DNA of 64,000 nucleotides from Chryseobacterium sp. BGARF1 (GTDB taxonomy: Bacteria; Bacteroidota; Bacteroidia; Flavobacteriales; Weeksellaceae). Under the pieces are notes generated by a model. The model was given only the letters and a program-made list of their open reading frames with translations, was not told the origin of the DNA and searched no databases. The position numbers and the translations under genes were made by a program. Numbering within the stretch: position 1 is the stretch's first letter; every line of letters starts with the position of its first letter. Below are positions 44,553-54,232 of the stretch, piece after piece. The stretch lies in contig NZ_LELA01000073.1 in assembly GCF_001677955.1 (NCBI RefSeq), forward strand, positions 1 through 64,000, written 5' to 3'.

Positions 44553-45497
44553 ATGAAAAATAGTAAAGACAATAAGCTTAAAGCATTTATTTTCTTTTTT
44601 TGGGGTAGAGAAATATCAGGACAAGATCTTACAAGTAAGGAGGCTGAATTGTTGAAAATTTGGGAAGCCGAAATATTAAATGAACTTGATACAGAGCATT
44701 TGCAGTATTCGAAGAAATCAATATTATCAGATATAAAACGAAAATCAGATTCTACTTTAGTTATTTCACGCTATTCTGTAAAGAAAATATTAAAATATGC
44801 ACCAGCTGCTGTTCTTCTATTGTTTTTATCGCTTTTTGGTGTTTACAATGTATTTTTTAAGCCCGACGTATATATTGCTGATTCTTCTTTCAAAAAAGTA
44901 ACTCTTGAAGATGGTACAGTAGTTACTTTAATGCAAGGCGCTAAGCTTACCGTGGCAAAATCTTTTCCTGCTGATACAAGAATTGTAGATTTAGAAGGAG
45001 ATGCTGTTTTCTCTGTAGCAAAAGACAAACGACATCCTTTTGTCGTTCAGGCAGAAAACTTCACAACCCGTGTTTTGGGTACAGTATTCAAAATCTCCCA
45101 AATGGGTAAAGATAAGTCTGTAGAGCTTTACGAAGGCAAAGTAGCGGTTTCTTATGGAGATACTAAAGATTTTTATCTGATGCCTAATCAAATCTGGACT
45201 AATTTCGGAATTGATGGAGCTGCAGCTGTCATTGTCAAGAAAAGTGATAAACATTTCAATCAACCTATTTTAAAAATTAAATCATTAAGCTTTAAGGATG
45301 TTCCATTTATCAAAGTTATAGAAGTGATTAAAAAACATTATGCTATTGATATTCTTTATCCTCAGGAGATAAATGCTGAGAAAATTTCCGCAGAATTTAA
45401 TGGAGAAAATGTTGATGACAATATTGAAATGCTGGCTTTTGCAGTAGGGATGCAGGTTCAGAAAGAAAATGACAAAACTTATACTCTCAAAAAATAG
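44553..45497 (+). CDS. FecR-family anti-sigma factor
   Basis: 314 residues: a short cytoplasmic N-terminal domain (1-80) that would bind the sigma factor; one membrane segment (about 82-102, APAAVLLLFLSLFGVYNVFF); a periplasmic FecR domain (about 108-215, VTLEDGTVVTLMQGAKLTVA, FVVQAENFTTRVLGTVFKIS); and a DUF4974 domain at the end (about 240-314), which contacts the receptor's STN domain. The receptor gene follows after 45 bases. Confidence 0.9.
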   Translation: MKNSKDNKLKAFIFFFWGREISGQDLTSKEAELLKIWEAEILNELDTEHLQYSKKSILSDIKRKSDSTLVISRYSVKKILKYAPAAVLLLFLSLFGVYNVFFKPDVYIADSSFKKVTLEDGTVVTLMQGAKLTVAKSFPADTRIVDLEGDAVFSVAKDKRHPFVVQAENFTTRVLGTVFKISQMGKDKSVELYEGKVAVSYGDTKDFYLMPNQIWTNFGIDGAAAVIVKKSDKHFNQPILKIKSLSFKDVPFIKVIEVIKKHYAIDILYPQEINAEKISAEFNGENVDDNIEMLAFAVGMQVQKENDKTYTLKK

Positions 45498-45542
45498 TCA
45501 ACACTTAAAACATAAATCTAGTAAAAAAGGAAAGTAATAAAA

Positions 45543-48500
45543 ATGAAAAATTTTAAATGTGGGCTTGGTACTGCAGCGGTTTTTTTTGCAGTCTCATTAC
45601 ATTCTCAGGAATTGGTACAAAAAGTATCCTTCAGAACTACCGAAGGAAGGTCTTTAATTCAGACTCTAGAGGAATTTTCAACAAATACAGGTGTTAAATT
45701 TATCTATTCAAGCGATAATTTAAAAAATCTCAAAGTAAGAAATGCAAGCTGTATGAGTATTCCTGTGAATGAATGTATTCAAGAAATTACAAATGGTCTT
45801 CCGGTAATTTTCAGAATGCGTAATAATATGGTTTCATTAAAATACGGTGATAATAATACATTCTCAATTGGTAACGGTAGACTAACTGGGAAGATTGTTA
45901 ACGAAGTAGGAGAACCTATTACGGGAGCAGTAATAAGTATTGCCGGAAAAAATGCAGTTACTGATAATAATGGAGACTTTAGTATTGAAATTAAATCAGG
46001 AATACACACGCTAATTGTTAAAGCAGAAAAATACAGCACTCTGAGAGTAGAAAAACTTACGGTTAAAAACAATGATATCAATTCAGTTTCTTTTGCTCTA
46101 AATCCTTTATCGAATAAAGAGTTCAATATTAAAGAAGTGGTTATCACTGGAACACGTAGAGGAGATACACAGGCAGGATTATTGGCTCAACAGAAAAAGG
46201 CGGCACAAATGAGTGACGGTATATCTGCGGAACAAATTTCTAAAACACCAGACAGCGATGTAGGAGCTACTCTAAAAAGAGTAACCGGAGTTACTACCGT
46301 TGATAATAAATATGTGGTCGTTCGGTCGATGGGAGAAAGATGGAATACAGCAGCTATGGATGGTATTAATTTACCAAGTACCGAAGCGTACAATAATAAT
46401 TTTTCTTTTGACATTATTCCTACCGCAATGGTAGAAAGTGTAGTGGTAAGTAAAACTTCTACACCAGATATGAATGCTAGTTTTGCGGGAGGATTTGTTG
46501 AGGTGAAGACCAAAGATATACCGACCGAAGATTTTTTGAGTATGACGATGGGAACTTCATACAATGATATCACTACATTCAAAGATTTTCTTACCCGTCA
46601 AAGAGGTAAAAATGATTACTGGGGGTATGATGACGGAACAAGAAATTTCCCAAGAGGATTAGAGTCAACCGACTGGAATAATCCACTTTTCTTTGAGCAG
46701 TCTAAACAGTTTAACGATAACTTTTCGACTTTTAAAACAACAGCAGATTTAAACTCAAATTTTCAGTTTGCTTTCGGGAAAAGTTTAAAACTAAAAAACA
46801 ATAATAAATGGGGATTTGCAGGTGCACTCACTGTTAGAAACGAACAAAACAAACTAGATATCGACCATACGGGAAGAGGAAACTGGCTAGATACAACAGG
46901 CCCCATAGGAAAAGATCAGCAGCAAGGATTGGCTCCCGTTAAGTTTTATGATTTCAAAAACAAAGGCGCATCTTATAATTACAATTCTACAGTGGCCGGA
47001 ATGTTGAATTTTGGTCTTCAACTAGGCAAAAACAGAATATCTTTTAGAAACTCATATACCCATATTTTTGATAATACTCTTACAATGATAACGGGCTGGA
47101 ATGAATATACGGGCGGAAGCGGAATGCCGGAAAACGCAGAAGCATCCTATCATTATTTTTACAACGGTGTAATTCCCAATAATGATCCTTCCCAGCTTCA
47201 GTCAATGGATAAGCCATATATAGATAATACGATGTACCCAGTCTATCAGACTTTATTACAGAATAAGCTGGAGGGAAATCATAAAATCGGAAATGCAGAG
47301 ATAGGTTGGTATGCTGCAAGAACAGGAGTAGAGGCAGATACAAAAGACTATACTCAACATCAGACCTATTATAATTTTATTGGAAAAGAAATTTTGGCTT
47401 ATCATCAGGTGTACAACTCGGGTAACAATTTTTCTAGAGGATTAATATCAAATAAAGAAACAGACTGGAATTTTGGAGCGTCTGTTAAATGGAATATCAA
47501 TATTGAGAACTCTAAAAATGATCTTAAAGTAGGATATGCCGGAATATTAAAAAATAATACCAACCTACAAGAGAAATTCTTTCTGAGAGTTGACGAAAAT
47601 AGAGATGTGCCTAATACTGAGAAAAATTCTCTGATGATGTACGGGGCTTTGTCAGAATGGTTTGACGGTTCTCGTTATACACCTGGAGGCATTGGTTGGC
47701 AGACTAGACCTTTGTATAAAAATAATAAATATGAAGGTGAGGTTATTCAGCACGCCCCATACATTATGCTAGATAATCGTTTAGGAAATAAACTTCGTTT
47801 GGTTTGGGGAGTTCGCGCAGAATATTTTAAATATAACCTTATTTCACAGCAACTAGATCCGGATGACTCTAGAAACATTACGAGAGAACCGATAGAAGAT
47901 AAACCTTGGCAGTGGATGCCTTCTGCAAATTTCACCTACAGCCCGACCAACAAAATGAACCTTAGATTGGCTTATAATCGTGCTGTACTGCGTCCACAGT
48001 TTAATGAAAGGACTGGGTTGCCATATTTTGATCCAGTAGCTAATGCGCTAATATACAATACAGAACTTAGTTCATCTGTTGTGAAAAACTACGATTTTAA
48101 GTTCGAATGGTTCCCCGGATTGGGAGAGATTATTTCTGCAGGATTATATTATAAAGATATTGACAGACCCATTGAAAGAGAAGGGCATATATCTAGTGAA
48201 GGAAATTTATATCTCTATAATGGAAATTCAAAAAATGCAAAGCTGAAAGGTTTTGAAGTAGAAGTAAGGAAAAATTTAGGATTTGTTTTGAAAAATTCTT
48301 TTTTGGAAAAACTTTTCATCAGCGGTAATTTCACATATAATGATACTAAAGTAGTTGCATTTAAAAATGTTTACAGAACCGAAGATGCAGACGAAACTTT
48401 TGAAGTGGAAAGACCTTTATACGGGCAGACTCCATGGGCTTATAATCTTGGGCTTACCTACGAAGGAGAGCGTCTAGGAATGAGTTTTTTATACAATGCC

Positions 48501-48836
48501 AAAGGCGAACAGTACATTACAGTTGGTTATTATTATGTAGGAGAAGAGCTTCAGAGACCATATGCAGTAGCAGATGCGCAATTATCATATAAAATGCTGA
48601 AAAATAAAAACCTGGAATTTAAATTCAATGCAAGAAATATTTTTAACAGGGTTATAGAATATTATAACAATTATAATTCGTATTCAGTTCCAAAAGAAGG
48701 TTTTCATCCTAATGTAAGGGAAGGGCTTGAGCTTATGCCCGGAGCAACGGACAAATATGATAAAAATGTTGACAAAATTTTATTTCGTGCTTACCGAGGA
48801 AGAACTTTCGGATTCAGTGTAAGCTATACATTTTAA
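45543..48836 (+). CDS. TonB-dependent transducer/receptor with STN domain
   Basis: 1097 residues. A signal peptide (1-22) is followed by an STN signalling domain (about 25-100: TTEGRSLIQTLEEFSTNTGV), a carboxypeptidase-like domain (about 115-190), the plug (QISKTPDSDVGATLKRVTGV, FAGGFVEVKTK) and the barrel ending in SVSYTF. The STN domain is what lets the receptor signal to FecR and the sigma factor. No SusD-like gene follows; instead there are surface and envelope proteins, so the imported ligand is not obviously a glycan. Confidence 0.92.
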   Translation: MKNFKCGLGTAAVFFAVSLHSQELVQKVSFRTTEGRSLIQTLEEFSTNTGVKFIYSSDNLKNLKVRNASCMSIPVNECIQEITNGLPVIFRMRNNMVSLKYGDNNTFSIGNGRLTGKIVNEVGEPITGAVISIAGKNAVTDNNGDFSIEIKSGIHTLIVKAEKYSTLRVEKLTVKNNDINSVSFALNPLSNKEFNIKEVVITGTRRGDTQAGLLAQQKKAAQMSDGISAEQISKTPDSDVGATLKRVTGVTTVDNKYVVVRSMGERWNTAAMDGINLPSTEAYNNNFSFDIIPTAMVESVVVSKTSTPDMNASFAGGFVEVKTKDIPTEDFLSMTMGTSYNDITTFKDFLTRQRGKNDYWGYDDGTRNFPRGLESTDWNNPLFFEQSKQFNDNFSTFKTTADLNSNFQFAFGKSLKLKNNNKWGFAGALTVRNEQNKLDIDHTGRGNWLDTTGPIGKDQQQGLAPVKFYDFKNKGASYNYNSTVAGMLNFGLQLGKNRISFRNSYTHIFDNTLTMITGWNEYTGGSGMPENAEASYHYFYNGVIPNNDPSQLQSMDKPYIDNTMYPVYQTLLQNKLEGNHKIGNAEIGWYAARTGVEADTKDYTQHQTYYNFIGKEILAYHQVYNSGNNFSRGLISNKETDWNFGASVKWNINIENSKNDLKVGYAGILKNNTNLQEKFFLRVDENRDVPNTEKNSLMMYGALSEWFDGSRYTPGGIGWQTRPLYKNNKYEGEVIQHAPYIMLDNRLGNKLRLVWGVRAEYFKYNLISQQLDPDDSRNITREPIEDKPWQWMPSANFTYSPTNKMNLRLAYNRAVLRPQFNERTGLPYFDPVANALIYNTELSSSVVKNYDFKFEWFPGLGEIISAGLYYKDIDRPIEREGHISSEGNLYLYNGNSKNAKLKGFEVEVRKNLGFVLKNSFLEKLFISGNFTYNDTKVVAFKNVYRTEDADETFEVERPLYGQTPWAYNLGLTYEGERLGMSFLYNAKGEQYITVGYYYVGEELQRPYAVADAQLSYKMLKNKNLEFKFNARNIFNRVIEYYNNYNSYSVPKEGFHPNVREGLELMPGATDKYDKNVDKILFRAYRGRTFGFSVSYTF

Positions 48837-49141
48837 TTAAAATAAATATTTAAAAAGAGCAGCGTTCATATTACTGTAAAACGATTTTTCTGATTAAAAC
48901 CCGCCTTTCGGAGTTCTATTTTAATAAGGTAAAATATAGCCTAAATGCGCTTGTCAAGTGCCGGTTTTATAAAGTTGAGTTACAATTACAGTAAGCTACT
49001 TTCATGATGCTTTGCCAATTGGTATCTGAAAGAGAAATCAAAAAAAAAAGGAGACAAAAGGCATTGTCTCCCGGCTAATTAACCTGTTTTGGGCAATAAA
49101 AACGCAACGCCCGAAGCAAAAATAACTAAATTACTAATATT
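48837..49141. other. 305-bp leader region with a hairpin
   Basis: Between the receptor and beta-helix genes. An 8-bp stem GGAGACAA / TTGTCTCC (49050-49057, 49064-49071) follows a run of ten A on the plus strand, so it looks like a minus-strand terminator although no minus-strand gene is here. A GC-richer patch (near 48945-48965) and GGGCAAT/CGCCCGA words may form further structure. It could be a long 5' leader of the beta-helix gene. Confidence 0.4.
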
Positions 49142-50416
49142 ATGAGAAATTTCTTTCTTGTAGCGGTGGCAGCTTTGTCAATGACAGCTTGTCGTCAAAA
49201 TGATTCTGTAATCGAATCAGACTCTAGTTTTGACATGAAATCAGCTTCTGCTGAATACACCAGTCAATGTTCAAAACCAGTACAGACTGTATCTGGAAAT
49301 ATTACTTCTTCTAATAACCACTGGACTGCAGACAAAATCTGGGAAATTGATGGTATTGTAAATGTACAGAGTGGTGTTACTCTTACTATTGAACCAGGAA
49401 CTTTTATCAAAGCTAAACCAAAAACTAACAATACAGCTAGCGGTGTTTTGGTAGTACAAAAAGGAGGTAAATTAATTGCTAACGGTACTTCTACAGCTCC
49501 TATCGTATTTACAAGCTACAATTTATTAGATTGTGACGGAGATACTGGAGGTGCTCCTGGTGATTTTGGTGGAATCGTTATTTTAGGAGATGCTCCTATT
49601 AATACTGGTACGGCTACAATTGAAGGTTTGTCTGGTTCACAATACGAATACGGAGGAACTAATTCTGCTCATAATGGAGGATCTTTAACTTATGTACGTA
49701 TCGAGTATGGTGGGTTTGACCTACTGGCTCCAAATTCTGGTAATGAAATCAATGGTTTAACATTAGGTGGTGTTGGAAATGCAACTACTTTAGACCATAT
49801 CCAAGTATCTTATGGTAAAGATGATGCATTCGAATGGTTCGGAGGTACAGTAAATGCTTCTAACCTAATTGCTTTTGCACAAGATGATGACGGTTTCGAT
49901 TTTGATAACGGGTACGTAGGAACTATTACAAATGCATTAGCTTTGGCTGATTTCAATTCTACTCATAGTCTTAGTGGTGGTAATCCAGATTCTAACGGTA
50001 TTGAATTAGATAACAATGCAGGAGGAACTTCTACACCTTTATTAACGCATCCTATCATCAATGGACTTACTATTATTGGTGCTAGAAACAATACACAAGG
50101 AGCTTTATATGAGAACGGAATCCATATCAGAAGACACGGACAGCTTACTCTAAATGATGCATTGGTTACAGGATATCCTACAGGGATAAGAGTAGAAGGA
50201 ACAGGTTCTGCATTGGCAGCACTTAACCTTTCTACTATTTATGCACACGGATTTACTACTGCTACCATCGGAACACCAGCTATATCTAATACAGCAACAG
50301 GTACTCCTGCAGCAACGTTCTTCTTAACAGGTACTCCATTCTTCAATAGCGGATCTTGGAGCATTGCACCAAGAACTTGGAACTATAACGGAGCTTGGAC
50401 AAATTATTCATTTTAA
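49142..50416 (+). CDS. beta-helix surface lipoprotein
   Basis: 424 residues. The signal ends in MTACRQN, a lipobox (Cys about 17). The body is Gly/Asn/Thr-rich with parallel beta-helix rungs (GVTLTIEPGTFIKAKP, GVLVVQKGGKLIANGTSTAP, GGVGNATTLDHIQVSYGKDD, GLTIIGARNN). There are acidic turns (QDDDGFDFDNG) that could bind calcium. There is no pectate-lyase-type catalytic motif I can point to. Codon use is strongly skewed to GGT, GCT, ACT and TCT, unlike its neighbours, suggesting high expression. It is probably a surface partner of the TonB receptor. Confidence 0.75.
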   Translation: MRNFFLVAVAALSMTACRQNDSVIESDSSFDMKSASAEYTSQCSKPVQTVSGNITSSNNHWTADKIWEIDGIVNVQSGVTLTIEPGTFIKAKPKTNNTASGVLVVQKGGKLIANGTSTAPIVFTSYNLLDCDGDTGGAPGDFGGIVILGDAPINTGTATIEGLSGSQYEYGGTNSAHNGGSLTYVRIEYGGFDLLAPNSGNEINGLTLGGVGNATTLDHIQVSYGKDDAFEWFGGTVNASNLIAFAQDDDGFDFDNGYVGTITNALALADFNSTHSLSGGNPDSNGIELDNNAGGTSTPLLTHPIINGLTIIGARNNTQGALYENGIHIRRHGQLTLNDALVTGYPTGIRVEGTGSALAALNLSTIYAHGFTTATIGTPAISNTATGTPAATFFLTGTPFFNSGSWSIAPRTWNYNGAWTNYSF

Positions 50417-50443
50417 TTAATCGAGTAGTTTAATCTAAACAAA

Positions 50444-50476
50444 AACAGGCGGCGGCTAGCTGTCGTCTGTTTTATT
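50444..50476 (+). terminator. terminator after the beta-helix gene
   Basis: AAACAGGCGGCG and TGTCGTCTGTTT pair with G-U wobbles around a TAGC centre, followed by TATTTTA. It lies just before the next ATG (50493), so it may be partial. Confidence 0.55.
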
Positions 50477-50492
50477 TTAAATTTAATATTAT

Positions 50493-51509
50493 ATGAAAAA
50501 TTTTAGACAGATTTTAGTTGCATTAAGCCTTACAGCTGCAGGTGTAATGAGCGCCCAAGATGTATTGGTTTGGGAAAATACCTTTAATACTCCGGAAGAA
50601 AGAGCTGGGTGGAGGTTTTCTGACGGAAATAACAACAATAACAACTGGAACATAGGGAAGCATATTGTTCGTCAGGCAGCATCTCCAAATATGTATGAGG
50701 AAGTTTCTCCGGATTATGTTTTAAGATATAGTGCCTATAAACCAAATGTAGTGGGTGGGCCTGCCAATTTTAAAGATGATTATATCAATGATTTTGAAGA
50801 TTGGGTTATTTCACCTGCAATAGATTTAACAGGAGCTTCAGGGGATATTGTTTTAGCAGCTATGATTGGGAAGGTTAGTACCTATAGTTCTACTTCCGCA
50901 AGTAATAATACATACAGAGATATTTTTGTATATGTAAGTACTCCGGCAAAACCAGTACCAGATTTCACAGATTTTCAAGCTCTGCGTGCTAACATAACAT
51001 CTGCTTATGCTAATAATCCAAATGTTGTTCCTAAAAGATTAAATGTAACAAATGCTGATTACACTGCTGCAGGTACAGCTTTATTTGTACAGGCAACGGC
51101 AGATCTTTCACAGTATTCAGGACAAAAAATTTATATTGGATTTTGGCATAATGTCAACTTTGTAAATAATTCTGCAGCAATCAGTACAATACCATTTAAA
51201 GATACAAATTCATCGAATACCTTTCAGATAGATGAAATGCAGGTTTTTGCTAATTCTAATACATTAGCTACTTCTGAGGCGAAAAATAAGCCCGTTTTCT
51301 CAGTATATCCAAATCCGGCAAGTGACGTTCTTTATTTAAAAGGAGTAAGTAAAGCAGCCGTAAAAGTATTTAGTCTTACAGGTCAACAATTGCTTTCAAC
51401 AGTGGTAAATAATGGCCAGATAAATATCAGTGCATTACCAAAAGGGGTTTATAACCTAAGTTTGGAAGTTAATGGAAACTCAAGTACAGTAAAATTTATC
51501 AAGAAGTAG
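50493..51509 (+). CDS. T9SS-secreted choice-of-anchor/adhesin-like protein
   Basis: 338 residues. A signal peptide (MKNFRQILVALSLTAAGVMS) is followed by a jelly-roll-like domain (about 24-250) with NDFEDWVISPAIDLTGASGD and KIYIGFWHN, typical of cleaved-adhesin / choice-of-anchor J domains of Bacteroidota. It ends in a T9SS type A sorting domain (SVYPNPASDVLYL, GVYNLSL, KFIKK). It would be placed on the cell surface with the beta-helix lipoprotein. Confidence 0.82.
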   Translation: MKNFRQILVALSLTAAGVMSAQDVLVWENTFNTPEERAGWRFSDGNNNNNNWNIGKHIVRQAASPNMYEEVSPDYVLRYSAYKPNVVGGPANFKDDYINDFEDWVISPAIDLTGASGDIVLAAMIGKVSTYSSTSASNNTYRDIFVYVSTPAKPVPDFTDFQALRANITSAYANNPNVVPKRLNVTNADYTAAGTALFVQATADLSQYSGQKIYIGFWHNVNFVNNSAAISTIPFKDTNSSNTFQIDEMQVFANSNTLATSEAKNKPVFSVYPNPASDVLYLKGVSKAAVKVFSLTGQQLLSTVVNNGQINISALPKGVYNLSLEVNGNSSTVKFIKK

Positions 51510-51593
51510 TAGTCTATTATAATTGTATTGATTTCAGATTTTCTCAAATAGGGAGATGCAAATGGCCACTCTTGTCTCATAACTTAAAAATAT

Positions 51594-51626
51594 AGCCCTT
51601 TGTTTTAGAAGGCAAAGGGCTTTTAT
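51594..51626 (+). terminator. rho-independent terminator
   Basis: AGCCCTTTG (51594-51602) and CAAAGGGCT (51613-51621) form a perfect 9-bp stem followed by TTTTAT. Confidence 0.75.
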
Positions 51627-51772
51627 AAAAAAAAATGAAAATTTATAAAATTCAAGACCAACCGAAATAATGATGATAAGATATTATGCAAACAATGATT
51701 TAACAAGAGTTTTGGAGAAATAAAAAACTATAAAATAATAAGTATAAATAAGTGATATTTAACTACATAGAT

Positions 51773-52522
51773 ATGAGAAAAATAATAGCAATATTAATAA
51801 TAGCAAATTTTTTATCCTGCACAGATGATACATTACAGCCTTATGATATATCGCAGAAACCTGCTGAAATTAATATTAAAGGATATTCCAAACCTGATGT
51901 ATTACAGATTCGTCTGAACGGTGAGCCCATTTCTATAGGAGGTAATATTTCATACACAAACAACATTGCGACTCAGCTGAAGTTTGTTGTAGATAAAGGA
52001 ACTACAGATGTGCTGGGAATTTATAATATCGATACGGGAAAAGAAATCAAAAAATTTAATATTAATTACGAAAATTTTGATCAATATAAAAATCTGAATT
52101 TTCTGAATCTGCCAGAAATCTTTCTTCAGGCTTCTGCTGTGAAACCAACTGTCAATCTTGGGAAAATTGGTTATGAATTTATTTTTCCTAATATAGGTGA
52201 GTTTTCAGGAAGTTCTTTGAATCAAGTTAAAGGAGTTTTGAGGCGAGATAACGGAACTGTGCTTGCAACCTTTGACGAAATTGGTAAAAATGAGTTTACT
52301 GCTGTGAAAATTTATAATAATTTTAATAACAGTGTACCCATTTATCTTGATCTCTATAAACCCAATACTAATGAGTCTTATACGGGTTCAACGCCAATAA
52401 TTGTATCGTTGAAACAAGTATATATCAATAGTGACAGGGTAAATATGATTGTTCTTCAGGAAAAAATAGAAAATGGAACTGTTGTTATTAAAGGAGATAT
52501 TGATGTAGCAGATTATTTATAG
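51773..52522 (+). CDS. hypothetical lipoprotein, 249 residues
   Basis: Start at ATG 51773 (MRKIIAILIIANFLSCTDD), where a lipobox Cys follows directly; the upstream in-frame Met would only prefix the signal. The mature part is beta-rich, with segments such as DVLQIRLNGEPISIGGNISY and LGKIGYEFIFPNIGEF. I recognise no family. It lies between the T9SS protein and the S41 peptidase, 58 bases before the latter, and probably belongs to the same envelope system as the receptor. Confidence 0.7.
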   Translation: MRKIIAILIIANFLSCTDDTLQPYDISQKPAEINIKGYSKPDVLQIRLNGEPISIGGNISYTNNIATQLKFVVDKGTTDVLGIYNIDTGKEIKKFNINYENFDQYKNLNFLNLPEIFLQASAVKPTVNLGKIGYEFIFPNIGEFSGSSLNQVKGVLRRDNGTVLATFDEIGKNEFTAVKIYNNFNNSVPIYLDLYKPNTNESYTGSTPIIVSLKQVYINSDRVNMIVLQEKIENGTVVIKGDIDVADYL

Positions 52523-52580
52523 AAAACCAGGTATATCATTAAAAACACATAAAACATATAAAAGAGATAAAATAGAATTG

Positions 52581-53921
52581 ATGAAAATTTTTTTAATCAT
52601 AATGTTTGCTTTTTTTTCTATTGCCTCTTGCAATAGAGTGGAGGATGAGGGCGCTCCAAATTTCCCTGACGGAAGCACAGAAGCTACAAACCTTTGGGTA
52701 CAGGATAGCATGAAAAGATATTATTATTGGGCAGCACATATGCCTCTAAAACCCAATTACAGTCTTCCAACAAAAGATTTCTTTAAAAGCCTCTTGTATT
52801 CTGGTGATAGGTTCTCATCAATTTTAGATAAGAATAATGCATCTACTTATCCCAAAACTGTTCGAAGTTTGTATGGTTTTGATTATGCGGTTATTCAACT
52901 TGCAGACGGTAAAGTGACAGCGGTTATAAAGTTGGTTCTAAAAAACTCTCCTGCCCAGAATATGGGATTACAACGTGGAATGATTATGACTAAAATTAAC
53001 GGAACGGCAATTACTCCGAGCAATTTTAATCAATTAATATCAACCATTATCAATTCTACCGCTTTGAATCTTGCAGTCGGAAATTGGGATAACGGAAATA
53101 TTATTAACGAACAGAATATTACGATACATTCTGGTTTTACATTTGATCAGCCTTTAGTTTCAAAAATCATAGAAACAAACGGAAAGAAAACAGGATATCT
53201 CTATGTCTATGATTTTCCGGATAATATGGGGCAAATATTATTACAAAAATTTTCAGAATTTAAAATAGCTGGAGTTCAAAATTTGATACTTGATTTAAGA
53301 TATAATTATGGCGGTTCAGTAGCATCTGCAGCAGCATTATGTGCGATGATTCCTTCAGGGATTTCAGGATCTACCCCCTTCATTATTTATAAAGGTAACA
53401 AGAACGGTGGCGAAGTAAAAATGACCTTTGCACAACAGATTGCTTATAATAAGGGAGCTCCGGGTTTTAATGTTTTGTATAGTAATAATCTTGGGCTCAG
53501 CAAAATATATATATTGACTTCAGACAGTTCAGCGTCTGCTTCAGAGATTGTAATAAATAATTTAAAACCATTTATGGAGGTGATTCAAATAGGAGGGACG
53601 ACCTTAGGAAAAGATATGGCTGGTTTTATTATTGAGGATAAACGCAATCCTCCAAAGATTTCCTGGCAGATTCACCCTATCATCTATAAAGTTTACAATG
53701 CTAATGCTGAAGGTGAATACAGCATGGGAATAGCACCTAGTGTATTTGTAAATGAATTTTCTAATTTACCTGTTTTACCGCTAGGAGACCCAAATGAAAC
53801 ATTGTTTTCTACAGCATTGAATAAAATATTCTCTAAGTACTCACCTTCATCAAATTCAAACAACTCTCCAAAAGTAATATGGCAGAGCGACTGGCAGCAA
53901 CAATTTTCTTTAAAGAAATAA
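52581..53921 (+). CDS. S41-family (C-terminal processing type) peptidase, lipoprotein
   Basis: 446 residues from ATG 52581 (a TTG three bases earlier is less likely). Lipobox FFSIASC. A helical N-terminal domain precedes a PDZ domain (about 105-170: LKNSPAQNMGLQRGMIMTKI) and the S41 protease core (about 200-400: LILDLRYNYGGSVASA). The catalytic dyad is probably the Ser at about 317 in SSASASEIV and the Lys at about 344 in TTLGKDMAG. It would cut envelope proteins at or near C-termini. Similar S41 lipoproteins accompany TonB receptors in Bacteroidota. Confidence 0.85.
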   Translation: MKIFLIIMFAFFSIASCNRVEDEGAPNFPDGSTEATNLWVQDSMKRYYYWAAHMPLKPNYSLPTKDFFKSLLYSGDRFSSILDKNNASTYPKTVRSLYGFDYAVIQLADGKVTAVIKLVLKNSPAQNMGLQRGMIMTKINGTAITPSNFNQLISTIINSTALNLAVGNWDNGNIINEQNITIHSGFTFDQPLVSKIIETNGKKTGYLYVYDFPDNMGQILLQKFSEFKIAGVQNLILDLRYNYGGSVASAAALCAMIPSGISGSTPFIIYKGNKNGGEVKMTFAQQIAYNKGAPGFNVLYSNNLGLSKIYILTSDSSASASEIVINNLKPFMEVIQIGGTTLGKDMAGFIIEDKRNPPKISWQIHPIIYKVYNANAEGEYSMGIAPSVFVNEFSNLPVLPLGDPNETLFSTALNKIFSKYSPSSNSNNSPKVIWQSDWQQQFSLKK

Positions 53922-53999
53922 AATAAACACTCGTAAAAGTTAAATTACTATATACAAGAGAATAATTAAGTTTTCCTTTTTCATTTTACTTTCTATGAG

Positions 54000-54027
54000 A
54001 GCCAGCATTTGTTGGCTTTCTTTTTAT
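54000..54027 (+). terminator. weak terminator after the S41 peptidase
   Basis: AGCCA (54000-54004) pairs with TGGCT (54013-54017), followed by TTCTTTTT. It sits in a 311-base gap that otherwise holds only the promoter of the next gene. Confidence 0.5.
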
Positions 54028-54206
54028 TTAAATTTTGCCTAAAGAATAGTGTTTATTTACATCTAATCAATTGGTAATTAGGTGGTAATGATTGTTCTGG
54101 TGGTGTGGTATATGTCATTATGATGTTCCATAACAAAGAAACTAGAGATGCCAGATTTAGTTTCAAATTGTAATGATTACCAAGTTACAAGAAAAACGAT
54201 TTACTT

Positions 54207-54214
54207 ATATTTGC
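54207..54214 (+). promoter_or_regulatory. -7 promoter element of the PIG-L operon
   Basis: TATATTTG fits TAnnTTTG exactly, 18 bases before the ATG at 54233. A TTTG at the normal -33 distance is not seen. Confidence 0.45.
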
Positions 54215-54232
54215 CCCGCAAAGCAAATTCAA

